64,000 nucleotides of DNA from Eubacteriaceae bacterium (GCA_902363805.1 CABJBF010000001.1:682001-746000); one strand, 5' to 3'. Shown: positions 54,300-63,896, counted from the stretch's first letter. A program made the numbers and translations. Notes: generated by a model from the sequence alone, not told the origin.

Positions 54300-54362
54300 A
54301 AAAATGTACAAACAGGCATTATATAAAAATGATACAAATTTTGCTTGAATGTACATTTTTTG
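54300..54362 (+). terminator. Terminator of the Rpn-like gene
   Basis: AAAAAATGTACA (54300-54311) pairs with TGTACATTTTTT (54351-54362). The remaining 54363-54652 is AT-rich with no feature seen. Confidence 0.7.
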
Positions 54363-54652
54363 TTGCGTAAAAACATAATAGAATAAAATAAACCAAGTTT
54401 TTAAAAGTAAAGTGATAATACTGAAAAAGCAGTAAATATTAGTAAAATAGGTACTTTTTTAGGAACTGAAATAGGACTTAAAAATGATTAGATTTATGAA
54501 AATGTTAAAAATATAATCATAAATATTTTTGTGCGATAAAAACAAATAAAAACATTTTTATCATAATCAAATGTGTGAAAATAAAGGCTTTAAGAGAAAA
54601 ATGAACGAATTATTTTGATAAAAAATAAAAAAAGTTTCATTTGTTGATGGTA

Positions 54653-54681
54653 TTGTTTGTGAAAAATGCCAGTGTTATACT
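54653..54681 (+). promoter_or_regulatory. Promoter of the second cassette
   Basis: TTGTTT (54653-54658), 17 bases, TATACT (54676-54681), 32 bases before the start codon. Confidence 0.6.
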
Positions 54682-54712
54682 AATATTAGTTCAAAAATAG
54701 GAGGAAAGTGTA

Positions 54713-56967
54713 ATGAACAAAACTTTAAAAAAAATATTATCAGTTGTATTGACATTAGCAATGATTGTTACATCAATCACTGTTTATAATACGACAGCAA
54801 AAGCGGAAGAGGAGGAAACACCAAATATAGAGGTTACCGCTTCAGTAGAAAATAACATGATTAATGCAAAGTGGTCACACCTGACGTTGAGTTCGCAACA
54901 CTTGCATACTTTATCAACGAGGCGGATAACATTCAGTTAGACAGTGCTCATTGGGCAAAAGCTGCAAATGGATGGTGCTGGACACAGGCAAATCCAACAG
55001 AAAAGAGAACTGCATTAGATACTGTTGCAAAGTCTAATGACAATTCAATAGATGTATCAAATGGTGGTACATATGTTCTTACAGTTCAGTATTTAGATGC
55101 TGAAGGAAATGTAGTGGCAAGTGGTACTTCAAATGCAGTAACAACTGAAAAAGTAGTTAACACAAACTTAAATTTAAAAGTTGAACGTTATGAAACAGGT
55201 ATTGCATACTTAAAATGGTCTCTTATTAGTGGCGCAGCAAAATATGAAGTGTACAATGCAGATACAAATGAATTAATGAAGACTAGTGACAGTTCAACAA
55301 CAGATTGGACAAATGTTACAATTAAACAGGGTGTTACATACAATCTCGTTGTAAAAGCTATTGATGCTAATGGTGAGGAGATTGCAATTACAAATAACAC
55401 AACAACAGCATATCAGGAACCGGAAACAACAACGGAACCGACAGAGCCTGATAAAGCGCCTGAAGAACACACAAAAGCTGACTTTAGCAATGCAACATGG
55501 GCAGAACTTTCAACAAAAGCAGGATCAGTTGATAATAGATACTTTATCAACTCAGATCATACATTAAGCCAGGCAGTATGGTATGGTATTTATGCACCAC
55601 ATAGTGCAGCAGCATATCACAATGAACGTACAGCTTGTATCCTTTCAGATGATGCAGCTTCATTTACATTCCAGCAGAGAGATGTAAAAAGCGTTTGGAT
55701 TAATGGAACAGAATATGCTAATCCATCAACAGCACTTAATTGTCAGGGAGACTGTACAGAAGTTTCAACAGAGTTCTTAAATAAAGGAATCAATGTTGTT
55801 ACAATTGTTATGAGTGATGGCAAAACAAATACTTTTGGTATTAAAGTTGAAGAAACTCTAGCTGTGGATGCAACAGCTCCTGCAACACAGGATACAATTG
55901 ATCCTGCTACAGTAGCAGAATGGACACAGATGGCTGGAACAACAGCAAATGGTTCAAAGGTATTTAAGGATGCTACAGTTACAACATCTACAAACGGTGG
56001 TATGGATGGATGCTATGCAGCAGGTGCTTCAAATAAGTGGAACATCTCTGATATTATGAATGCTAAGGCTGTATTTGGTGTAGTTCATGGAGACGCAAAA
56101 TCTGTTATCATCGATGGTGTTGAATACATCAATGCAAAAGATGCTAGAAGCACAAAAGTATATATTGGTGGTGCTGACTGTGTTTATGTTGATGCTGCAT
56201 TATTGGATGCACCAGTTGGCAAAACACAGTATCATATGATTACAGTTACAGGTGGTACAGCACTTACATTTATTTTAAAGGTTGAAGGACCGGAAGCAAC
56301 ATATAAAGTAACACTTGATGGAAAAAATGTAGCTACTGATGTAGTTAAGTATACATGTGGTAATAATGAACAGGGTTATTATGACAAAACAAATGATACT
56401 GCATATCTTCCAGGTGCAACAATTGAATTAAATAAAGATATTGATTTAACAACTATCAATTTAGATGTTAAGATGTTAAAAGGTGCAAGCATTAGACTTT
56501 CGGCTCCAACAGGATTAAGATTCCAGACAAATATTACATCTGGTAATAACGACCTTAGTGTACTTGAAAGTGCAAAAGTAACAACTGGAACAATAATAAC
56601 AACAACAGAAATATTAGGCGATGCCAATATTGATAAAAACTTTGTTAAAGATGATACTAAAACAAAGTTAGATATTGTAAATAGTGGTTGGTATGAAGGA
56701 AAAACAGGTAATTTCTGTGGAGCAATTGTAAAAATCGATAAGTCAAATTATGATACAGAATTTGTTGGTGTAGGATATGTTACTATCAAATATAATGACA
56801 ATACTGAAAAAACAATATTTGCATCAGTAAATGAAAAAGGAGACAATATTAGATCAGCTTCAACAGTTGCTAAAAGTGTTCAGCAGTCAGAAAAATACCA
56901 AAATAATTACACTAAAGAACAGAAAGAGATTGTAGATGCTTATGCAAAAGGAAATAGCGCTAATTAA
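54713..56967 (+). pseudogene. Secreted multi-domain protein of cassette 2, frameshifted
   Basis: An intact start (AGGAGG, ATG 54713) codes a signal peptide ending TTAKA, then EVTASVENNMINAKW. The frame then runs into nonsense and stops at 54940, while the -1 frame, open from 54865, continues as VTPDVEFATLAYFINEADNI to 56967. Joined, the product is about 750 residues: an fn3-like first domain across the break, a second fn3 (about 165-245), two beta-sandwich modules as in cassette 1 (NATWAELSTKAG, TVAEWTQMAGT openings), and the shared C-terminal domain (GASIRLSAPTGLRFQT, FVGVGYVTI). There is no slippery homopolymer at the break, so it is either a real inactivating 1-base change or a sequencing error. 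The rest of the frame is undamaged. Confidence 0.75.
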
Positions 56968-56993
56968 TAATTTGATAGTGGAGGAAGTTTTAG

Positions 56994-57146
56994 ATGAAGA
57001 AAAAATATATTAGTCCTGAGATGGATATAATAGAATTTGATACAAAAGATGTCATTACGACAAGTGGCATGGGTGGAGACGGATTAGGAGCCAATGAAGA
57101 TGCGGTAGATGAAAATGGAAATTATATCTGGTCAGAATTCTATTAA
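56994..57146 (+). CDS. 50-residue peptide 2, conserved leader and variable core
   Basis: Starts 27 bases after the cassette 2 stop, with GGAGGAAG 8 bases before ATG. Begins MKKKYISPEMDIIEF, continues DTKDVITTSGMGG, then DGLGANEDAVDEN, and ends YIWSEFY. Twin of the peptide at 48829 in length, leader and final motif. The core is acidic and Gly/Asn-rich, with no Cys. It is intact even though the gene before it is frameshifted. A terminator follows at 57163. Function unknown. Confidence 0.8.
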   Translation: MKKKYISPEMDIIEFDTKDVITTSGMGGDGLGANEDAVDENGNYIWSEFY

Positions 57147-57162
57147 AATTAAATATATTAAT

Positions 57163-57203
57163 AAAAAAGATGCTTTTCGGAATTTTTGGAAAGCATCTTT
57201 TTT
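57163..57203 (+). terminator. Intrinsic terminator of cassette 2
   Basis: A 16-bp stem (57163-57178 with 57188-57203, one G-T pair), T6, laid out as in cassette 1. The following 57204-57440 is AT-rich; I see no further feature there. Confidence 0.88.
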
Positions 57204-57460
57204 ATATAGAAAATTAATTTGAAATTTGTTATCTGAGTCCTAAAGACTTGAATAGTGTGTTATACTAATACTTGATAAGCAAACAAAATTTATTAATAAA
57301 ACTTATAAAAAAGTTAAATATTATTAATAAGTAATGCTTAAGATAAAAGATGCCATAAGAATTGTTTAGTAAGTATTTAATTTCAGGTAATTATTGAATT
57401 CTAAGCAATTATATACAATAAAGGTATTATAATAAAGTGAAATTATAGGAGGCAATTGAA

Positions 57461-57667
57461 ATGGATAATGATAAGATGATTGATGACATCGTAGCAATGC
57501 TTGATGCAGGAGTGGCTAAAGGACAGGGACATATTAATGTAAAGGTTGAGGACAAGAATGCAACTGAAAAAGAAATTGTTAATGGAACAGCAGACTGCTC
57601 TATGAATTCAATGGCTTGTGCTGTGCCAACAATGATTTTGGATGATGACGATGAATTTGAACTGTAA
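57461..57667 (+). CDS. Small acidic protein of 68 residues, clostridial family
   Basis: 68 residues, no signal peptide. Begins DNDKMIDDIVAMLDAGVAKGQGHINVKVED, then ATEKEIVNGTADCSMNSMACAVPTM with two Cys, then an acidic end DDDDEF. AGGAGG 8 bases before ATG. Short proteins with a GxGHxNxxV centre, a DC...AC pair and a PT end recur in Lachnospiraceae; I know no function. The pair of Cys six apart could bind metal or form a disulfide. 16 bases before a YitT gene, so probably one operon. Confidence 0.7.
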   Translation: MDNDKMIDDIVAMLDAGVAKGQGHINVKVEDKNATEKEIVNGTADCSMNSMACAVPTMILDDDDEFEL

Positions 57668-57683
57668 AAGAAGTGGTGAATAA

Positions 57684-58571
57684 TTGAAAGTGGAAAATAA
57701 GGAAAAAGCAAAAAAAATAGCAAAATTTATATGCAGATATATAGTTATTACTTTTGCTGCCTGTATATATGCAGTAGGAATTTCTATGTTTTTAGATCCT
57801 AATAATTTAGCACCCGGAGGCTTGACAGGTGCGGCAGTAATTTTGACAAGAATTATACCAATAACATTAGGTACTTTAATTGTGATTATGAATATACCTA
57901 TAATGATTTTAGGTGCATGGAAATTTGGAGCAAGATTTACGTTGTCAACATTATACACTCTTGTAGTTTCATCAGCATTTATGGAAATATTTGAGAGAAT
58001 GGGATATGTTGTAACACACGATAAGATTTTAGCTGCATTAGTAGGTGGAACTTTAATGGGAGCAGGAATGGGACTTTGTCTTAGAATGGAAACCACGACA
58101 GGCGGTATCGATATAATAATTAAAGTTTTGCGTCAAAAATACAGGCAGGTTAAATCCGGTGAAATGTATCTGATAATTGATGGACTTATTTTAGCAGCGG
58201 CAGCATTATATTTTAAAGATATAGAAGTGTCAATGTATGCAGGAGTTGCGATTGTTGTATCGACTTATATTTTGGACAAGGTTTTATATGGAAGCGATGA
58301 AGCAAAGTTAGTTTATATAGTAAGCAATAAGCGAAAAATAATAGCTACAAGAATGATGGTCGAACTTAATATGGGTGTCACATTGGTCGAAGGAAAGGGC
58401 GCATATAATATGGAAAATACAGAAGTTATTATGTGCGTTATGCATAAACAGAATCTTACAAAGGTAAGAAATCTTGTAAGTGAAGTTGATCCGGAAGCGT
58501 TTATGATAGTTTCTTCCGCTACAGAAGTGTTTGGTGAGGGATTTAAAGGACACACGGATGTGGAAATGTGA
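57684..58571 (+). CDS. YitT family membrane protein (DUF161/DUF2179)
   Basis: 295 residues. Five to six membrane segments in the first 190 residues (DUF161; LDPNNLAPGGLTGAAVIL near residue 36 is the hallmark), then a cytoplasmic DUF2179 domain (about 200-290, KLVYIVSNKRKIIATRMM, GVTLVEGKGAYN). Start TTG 57684 with weak GTGGTG upstream; GTG 57690 is an alternative. Transport function is suspected in the family, substrate unknown. Coupled with the 68-residue protein before it. Confidence 0.88.
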   Translation: MKVENKEKAKKIAKFICRYIVITFAACIYAVGISMFLDPNNLAPGGLTGAAVILTRIIPITLGTLIVIMNIPIMILGAWKFGARFTLSTLYTLVVSSAFMEIFERMGYVVTHDKILAALVGGTLMGAGMGLCLRMETTTGGIDIIIKVLRQKYRQVKSGEMYLIIDGLILAAAALYFKDIEVSMYAGVAIVVSTYILDKVLYGSDEAKLVYIVSNKRKIIATRMMVELNMGVTLVEGKGAYNMENTEVIMCVMHKQNLTKVRNLVSEVDPEAFMIVSSATEVFGEGFKGHTDVEM

Positions 58572-58621
58572 AGAAAAAACTTAATTTTGTAAGAAATTAA
58601 AGTAAATTTAGTAAAATTTTG

Positions 58622-58651
58622 TTTACAAATAACAAAAGTATGCGATAAAAT
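58622..58651 (+). promoter_or_regulatory. Promoter of the nucleoside importer operon
   Basis: TTTACA (58622-58627), 18 bases, TAAAAT (58646-58651), 60 bases before the lipoprotein start. Confidence 0.6.
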
Positions 58652-58710
58652 AAAAAAGTATTTTTTCTAATAAGAAAGAAATTATTTTTTATGATGGAGG
58701 AACAAAGCAA

Positions 58711-60051
58711 ATGAAGAAACTATTAAGTTTAGTGCTTGTGTGCGCAATGACAATAGCCCTTGTTGGTTGTGGTCAGAAGGCAGAAAGAGTTGACAATGGT
58801 TCAGGTAGTGATAAGAGCTCAGCTAAGAAGATTGGCGCAATTCTTCTTGGAGATGAAACAGAAGGTTACACATTAGCTCATATTAACGGAATCAAGGAAG
58901 CAGCTAAAGAATTGGGAATATCTGACAGTGATATTGTATGGAAGTACAACATTTCTGAATCAGATGAAGTTAGTAAGGCAGCAGACCAGTTAGTAGCTCA
59001 GGGATGTAAATTAATTATTTCTAATTCATACGGACATCAGGATTATATGTATGCAGCAGCTCAGAAGTATACAGATGTTGATTTTGTAGCTATGACAGGT
59101 GATTATGCAGCAATTTCAGGATGTGACAATTTCTACAACGCATTTACAAAGGTATACGAATCACGTTATGTATCAGGTGTAGTTGCAGGTATGAAGATTG
59201 CAGAACTCGTTAAAGAAGATAAGATTCCGGCAACAGGATATGATGCAGATGGAAATGTAAAAGTTGGTTATGTTGGTGCATATCCATACGCAGAAGTTGT
59301 ATCAGGTTATACAGCATTTTATTTAGGAATTAAATCAGTATATGATAAAGTAGCAATGGAAGTAAGTTATACTGATTCATGGTTTGATATTGAAGGTGAA
59401 GGTGCAGCAGCTGAATCATTAATGGCCGACGGATGTGTTATCATCGGACAGCATGCAGATTCGACAGGTGCTCCAAGTGCAGTTCAGGCAGCACAGGATA
59501 GCAGTAACACAGTAGCATTCTCAGTTGGATACAATGTAGACATGTTAGACGTAGCTAAGACAGCAGCTTTAACAAGTGCTACAAATAACTGGGCAGCATA
59601 CTATACAACATTATTCAAGGCTTATGAAGATGGAAAAGAAATTCCTCAGAACTGGGCTGAAGGATATGATGCAGATGCAGTAGCAATCACTAAATTAGGT
59701 GATTCTTGTGCAGAAGGAACAGCAGATAAGGTTGCTGAAGTAGAAGCAGCGTTAAAGGATGGCTCATTACATGTATTTGATACATCTAAATTCACAGTAA
59801 CAGGAAAGAATGTTAAGAAGAATGAGGACAATGGTTTAAACCTTGAAATCGATGATAACGGAGCTGTTACATCAAATAAGATTGATTTATCAATCATTGA
59901 TTTTGCAACAGGAGATGTAACATACAAGGGAGATACAGTTGAAGCAATTGTAAAAGATGACAACGGTGCAACATACTTTGATGAATCATCATTACGTTCG
60001 GCTCCATATTTCCAGATTAGAATTGATGGAATTACAGAATTGAATAAGTAA
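58711..60051 (+). CDS. BMP-family nucleoside-binding lipoprotein
   Basis: 446 residues. Lipoprotein signal with LVGC lipobox (Cys20), so anchored outside as the substrate-binding part of an ABC importer. BMP fold: KIGAILLGDETEGYTLAHINGIKEA near residue 36 (split: GAILLGDET, AHINGIKEA), NSYGHQDYM near 108, GYVGAYPYAEVVSGYTA near 190, GQHADSTGAPSAVQAA near 250. Family members bind purine or other nucleosides (PnrA, BmpA). About 80 residues longer than PnrA. GGAGG before ATG. A terminator-like hairpin lies between it and the ATPase. Confidence 0.9.
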   Translation: MKKLLSLVLVCAMTIALVGCGQKAERVDNGSGSDKSSAKKIGAILLGDETEGYTLAHINGIKEAAKELGISDSDIVWKYNISESDEVSKAADQLVAQGCKLIISNSYGHQDYMYAAAQKYTDVDFVAMTGDYAAISGCDNFYNAFTKVYESRYVSGVVAGMKIAELVKEDKIPATGYDADGNVKVGYVGAYPYAEVVSGYTAFYLGIKSVYDKVAMEVSYTDSWFDIEGEGAAAESLMADGCVIIGQHADSTGAPSAVQAAQDSSNTVAFSVGYNVDMLDVAKTAALTSATNNWAAYYTTLFKAYEDGKEIPQNWAEGYDADAVAITKLGDSCAEGTADKVAEVEAALKDGSLHVFDTSKFTVTGKNVKKNEDNGLNLEIDDNGAVTSNKIDLSIIDFATGDVTYKGDTVEAIVKDDNGATYFDESSLRSAPYFQIRIDGITELNK

Positions 60052-60161
60052 TTGATTAATTATGTGAATAGAGACTGATAACTATATATGTAATCAGACA
60101 AATTAATTGATTTAGAATTGAATAAGTAATCAAATCAGACATAATTATATAAGACATAAAA

Positions 60162-60220
60162 GGGAACTGTCGCTTTAGCGGTTATTAAATATAAATCGTT
60201 GAAGCGACAGTCCCATTTTT
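60162..60220 (+). terminator. Partial terminator between lipoprotein and ATPase genes
   Basis: GGGAACTGTCGCTT (60162-60175) pairs with AAGCGACAGTCCC (60202-60214) with one bulge, then ATTTTT. It likely lets only some transcription continue, giving more binding protein than transporter. Confidence 0.8.
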
Positions 60221-60255
60221 ACAAAGAAAATCTAATGATACAAGGAGAAACAAAA

Positions 60256-61791
60256 GTGGAACAAAAATATGCTGTTCAGATGAAAAATATAACTAAAACT
60301 TTTGGTCATGCTATTGCAAATGATAATGTAAGTATTGACTTAGAGTACGGTGAAATTTTATCTCTATTAGGTGAAAACGGAAGTGGTAAAACAACTCTTA
60401 TGAACATGCTTTCAGGTATTTATTTTCCTGACAGCGGAAAGATATTAATAGATGGAAAAGAAGCAACAATTCGTTCGCCACATGATGCAATGGAACTCGG
60501 AGTGGGAATGGTTCATCAGCATTTTAAATTAGTTGATGTATTTACAGCTGCCGAAAACATAATATTAGGTTTAAAAGAAAAAGAACCGCTTAAAAATGTA
60601 ATAGATAAAATAAAAGAAATTTGTGATAAATATGGATTTGAAGTAGACCCAAATCAGAAAGTATATAATATGTCAGTTGCACAGAAACAGACATTAGAAA
60701 TAGTAAAAGTATTGTATCGTGGTGCAAATGTTTTAATACTTGACGAACCTACAGCAGTATTAACTCCACAGGAAACAGAAAAGTTATTTAAAGTAATGCG
60801 TAATATGAAAGAAAATGGAAAATCAATTATTATCATTACGCATAAACTTAACGAAGTATTAGAGATTTCTGATAAAGTTGCCATTTTAAGAAAAGGCGAT
60901 TATGTAGGAACAGTAGAAACAAAAGATGCTACAGAACTTTCACTTACAGAAATGATGGTGGGAGAAAAAGTAGAACTAAACATAGAAAGACCGGAAGTGG
61001 AAAATAAAGAGGTAAGACTTGAAGTTTCACATTTAAGTTGTAAAAGTCCGGATGGAATTAATATATTAGACGATGTATCATTTGATGCTTATAGCGGTGA
61101 AATATTAGGAATTGCCGGAATTTCAGGATGCGGTCAGAAAGAATTACTAGAAGCAATTGCAGGACTACAAAAAACAGAAGATGGTAGCAAGATAACATAT
61201 GTTAATCACCAGGGCGAAAAAGAAAGTCTTTTGGAAAAGTCACCAAGACAGATTAGAGAATGTGGCGTTGCTTTATCATTTGTTCCTGAAGACAGACTTG
61301 GAATGGGACTTGTAGGTTCAATGGGAATGCCGGAAAATATGCTTTTGAGAAGTTATGATGAAGGAAAGAAATTTTTCATATCAAATAAAGAACCTAAAAA
61401 ACTTTCTGAAAGAATTAAACAGACTTTAAATGTTCAGACAACAAGCATAAATGCCCCTGTAAGAACAATGTCAGGTGGAAATGTTCAGAAAGTATTAGTA
61501 GGAAGAGAAATAGCAAATGCACCATCTGTTTTGATGACGGCATATGCAGTTCGTGGACTTGATATTAATACATCATATACAATTTATGATTTGTTAAATG
61601 AACAGAAAAAGAAAGGTGTTGCAGTAATCTATGTTGGAGAAGATTTAGATGTATTGCTTGCCTTATCAGATAGAATTCTTGTTTTGTGTGGCGGAAAAGA
61701 AAATGGTATTCTTGATGCGAGAAAGACAACAAAAGAAGAAGTAGGATTACTTATGACAAATTTGCAGAATGGAGGTGCCGACAATGAGTAA
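60256..61791 (+). CDS. ABC transporter ATP-binding protein, nucleoside importer (two NBDs)
   Basis: 511 residues from GTG 60256, with AAGGAG 8 bases upstream; ATG 60199 in frame lies within the terminator and is rejected. Two nucleotide-binding domains in tandem. The first has Walker A GENGSGKT (39-46), a non-standard signature MSVAQKQ and Walker B VLILDEPTA. The second keeps MSGGNVQK but lacks Walker A Lys (GISGCGQK) and has SVLMTAYAVRGLD in place of the DEPT, which is usual for the second domain of this sugar/BMP type. Overlaps the permease gene by 8 bases. Confidence 0.92.
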   Translation: MEQKYAVQMKNITKTFGHAIANDNVSIDLEYGEILSLLGENGSGKTTLMNMLSGIYFPDSGKILIDGKEATIRSPHDAMELGVGMVHQHFKLVDVFTAAENIILGLKEKEPLKNVIDKIKEICDKYGFEVDPNQKVYNMSVAQKQTLEIVKVLYRGANVLILDEPTAVLTPQETEKLFKVMRNMKENGKSIIIITHKLNEVLEISDKVAILRKGDYVGTVETKDATELSLTEMMVGEKVELNIERPEVENKEVRLEVSHLSCKSPDGINILDDVSFDAYSGEILGIAGISGCGQKELLEAIAGLQKTEDGSKITYVNHQGEKESLLEKSPRQIRECGVALSFVPEDRLGMGLVGSMGMPENMLLRSYDEGKKFFISNKEPKKLSERIKQTLNVQTTSINAPVRTMSGGNVQKVLVGREIANAPSVLMTAYAVRGLDINTSYTIYDLLNEQKKKGVAVIYVGEDLDVLLALSDRILVLCGGKENGILDARKTTKEEVGLLMTNLQNGGADNE

Positions 61792-62899
61792 TAAGCCAAA
61801 TCAGGTAACGAAAGTAAAGGAACCTCTTGTAAGAGTAACAAAAAGAGATGTAATACCAACATGGCAGAAGTGGGCAGTAAGACTTATAGCAATTTTATTA
61901 TCTCTTGTAGTAGTTACAATATTTGTATTCAGCCTTACGGGAATTGGACCGGGAGAAACATTTGGTCTTATGTGGGAAGGTGTATTTAGCAATATGTACT
62001 ATAGAAAAGGAACGATTTTCTTTACTGCAAAATTGCTTTGCATAGCAGTAGCACTTGCACCTGCATTTAAAATGAAATTCTGGAATATCGGTGCTGAAGG
62101 CCAGGTGTTAATTGGTGCTTTATCAACAGCGATAGTAATGGTTAATTTTTCAACATTATCAACACCATTATTATTTACACTTATGATTGTTTCATCAGTT
62201 GTAATGGGTGCAATCTGGGGATTGATACCTGCGATTTTTAAAGCAAAATGGAATGTAAATGAAACACTTTTTACTTTAATGATGAATTACGTTGCAATGC
62301 AGTTAGTTGATTATTATTACAACATATGGAAAGGCTCAAAGGCTTCTCTTGGAATGCTTAATCCTGGAACAAAAGCAGGATACCTTCCCGAATATAATGG
62401 AAGTTCAAATAACATAATTGTAACAGTTGTATTGATAATAACCGTATTAATGTATATTTATTTAAAGAAGACAAAACATGGTTATGAAATAGCAGTAGTA
62501 GGTGAATCAGAAAATACGGCAAGATATGCAGGAATTGATGTTAAAAAAGTAATTATCAGAACAATGCTTATTTCAGGTGCAGTATGTGGTATCTGTGGAT
62601 TCTTAACAGTATCTGGTCAGGATCATTCAATTGCGTCTGATTCAACAGCAGGCGGTTATGGTTTTACGGCCATTATCGTAGCATGGCTTGCAAAATTTAA
62701 CACAGCAATAATGATAGCAATTGCGTTACTTATAGTATTCCTTGAAAAAGGAACAGCTCATATCGCAGATACATTTGTAGGATTTGATGCAAATGCTTCT
62801 AAGATTGTAATTGGTATTGTATTATTCTTTATAATTGGAAGTGAATTTTTCATTAATTATAAATTAAACTTCCCTAAAAAAGAAAGTAAGGAGGCGTAA
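61784..62899 (+). CDS. Nucleoside ABC importer permease 1 (BMP type)
   Basis: 371 residues from ATG 61784 (GGAGGTG upstream; the ATG at 61769 in frame is within the ribosome site). About nine to ten membrane segments, KMKFWNIGAEGQVLIGAL near residue 105 and GESENTARYAGIDVKKVI near 245 are BPD_transp_2 features, with a cytoplasmic loop that docks the ATPase. Pairs with the next permease to form a heterodimer. Overlaps the ATPase stop by 8 bases. Confidence 0.92.
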   Translation: MSNKPNQVTKVKEPLVRVTKRDVIPTWQKWAVRLIAILLSLVVVTIFVFSLTGIGPGETFGLMWEGVFSNMYYRKGTIFFTAKLLCIAVALAPAFKMKFWNIGAEGQVLIGALSTAIVMVNFSTLSTPLLFTLMIVSSVVMGAIWGLIPAIFKAKWNVNETLFTLMMNYVAMQLVDYYYNIWKGSKASLGMLNPGTKAGYLPEYNGSSNNIIVTVVLIITVLMYIYLKKTKHGYEIAVVGESENTARYAGIDVKKVIIRTMLISGAVCGICGFLTVSGQDHSIASDSTAGGYGFTAIIVAWLAKFNTAIMIAIALLIVFLEKGTAHIADTFVGFDANASKIVIGIVLFFIIGSEFFINYKLNFPKKESKEA

Positions 62900-62903
62900 T
62901 CAG

Positions 62904-63896
62904 ATGGCAAATTTAATATCATGGATTAATATTGCAGTAGTGTTTGGTTCAATAGTATTATTTGGCGCTGTTGGCGAAACCCTTACGGAAAAAGCAGGAA
63001 ATCTTAATTTGGGAACACCGGGTATTATGTGTATGGGAGGAGCTTTCGGCTTTGTTGGAGCTTATCTTTATGAAACATCAGTTGGAAATCCAAATGCGTT
63101 TATGTGCATATTAGTTGCTTTAGGAACAGCATTTATAGTTTCAGCATTAGGCGGACTTATTTATAGTTTCCTGACAACAACTCTTCATGCAAATCAGAAC
63201 GTAACAGGATTAACACTTACAATATTTGGTGTAGGCCTTGGAAAATTCTTTGGAACATATGTAATTCCAAAGGGAGCAGTATCAACAAAGGCTGATTTTG
63301 CTACAAAGATTTTTAGAGCAAGAATACCATTCTTAAGTGATAAATTAGGTGTAGTCGGTGATATATTATTTTCATATGGATTTATGATGTATCTTGCATT
63401 AATAGTTGCCATCTGTGCAACATTGTTTTTAACAAAAACAAGAACAGGATTAAATCTTAGAGCAGTAGGTGAAAATCCGGCAACAGCAGATGCAGCAGGA
63501 ATTAACGTAACAAAATATAAATATCTTGCAACATGTATTGGCTCAGGAATTACAGGTCTTGGTGGCGTTTACTACATATTAGATTACAGTAAAGGAACAT
63601 GGGCTACTGCATCAGGAACAGCGATTGAAAGCCTTGCATGGCTTTCTGTAGCATTGGTAATATTTATCAGATGGCGTCCGGTTCATGCAATATGGGGTTC
63701 ATATTTATTTGGATTATGCTATTGGGCATATCAGTTCCTTCCAAAAATAATTGGTATAAAGGTAAATACAGACCTTGCAAAGATGATTCCGTATGTAATT
63801 ACAATACTTGTTTTAATTATTTCAAGTATGCGCAAGAGCAAAGATAATCAGGCACCTGCAAGTCTTGGATTATCATATTTTAGAGAAGAGAGATAA
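62904..63896 (+). CDS. Nucleoside ABC importer permease 2 (BMP type)
   Basis: 330 residues, about eight to ten membrane segments. FGAVGETLTEKAGNLNLGTPGIMCMGGAFG near residue 21 (split: GETLTEKAGNLNLG, GIMCMGGAFG) and LRAVGENPATADAAGINVTKYK near 190 are the conserved elements of the second BMP-type permease. Starts 4 bases after permease 1 with GGAGGCG upstream. Last gene of the importer; ends with a terminator. Confidence 0.92.
   Translation: MANLISWINIAVVFGSIVLFGAVGETLTEKAGNLNLGTPGIMCMGGAFGFVGAYLYETSVGNPNAFMCILVALGTAFIVSALGGLIYSFLTTTLHANQNVTGLTLTIFGVGLGKFFGTYVIPKGAVSTKADFATKIFRARIPFLSDKLGVVGDILFSYGFMMYLALIVAICATLFLTKTRTGLNLRAVGENPATADAAGINVTKYKYLATCIGSGITGLGGVYYILDYSKGTWATASGTAIESLAWLSVALVIFIRWRPVHAIWGSYLFGLCYWAYQFLPKIIGIKVNTDLAKMIPYVITILVLIISSMRKSKDNQAPASLGLSYFREER

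Noticed and set aside
57608..58096. 162-codon minus-strand ORF
   Set aside because: Lies across the YitT gene in antisense, without promoter or ribosome site; shadow of an AT-rich membrane protein gene.
60199..60255. ATG 60199 start for the importer ATPase
   Set aside because: It lies within the right part of the terminator hairpin; GTG 60256 has a proper AAGGAG and begins at the family-like position.
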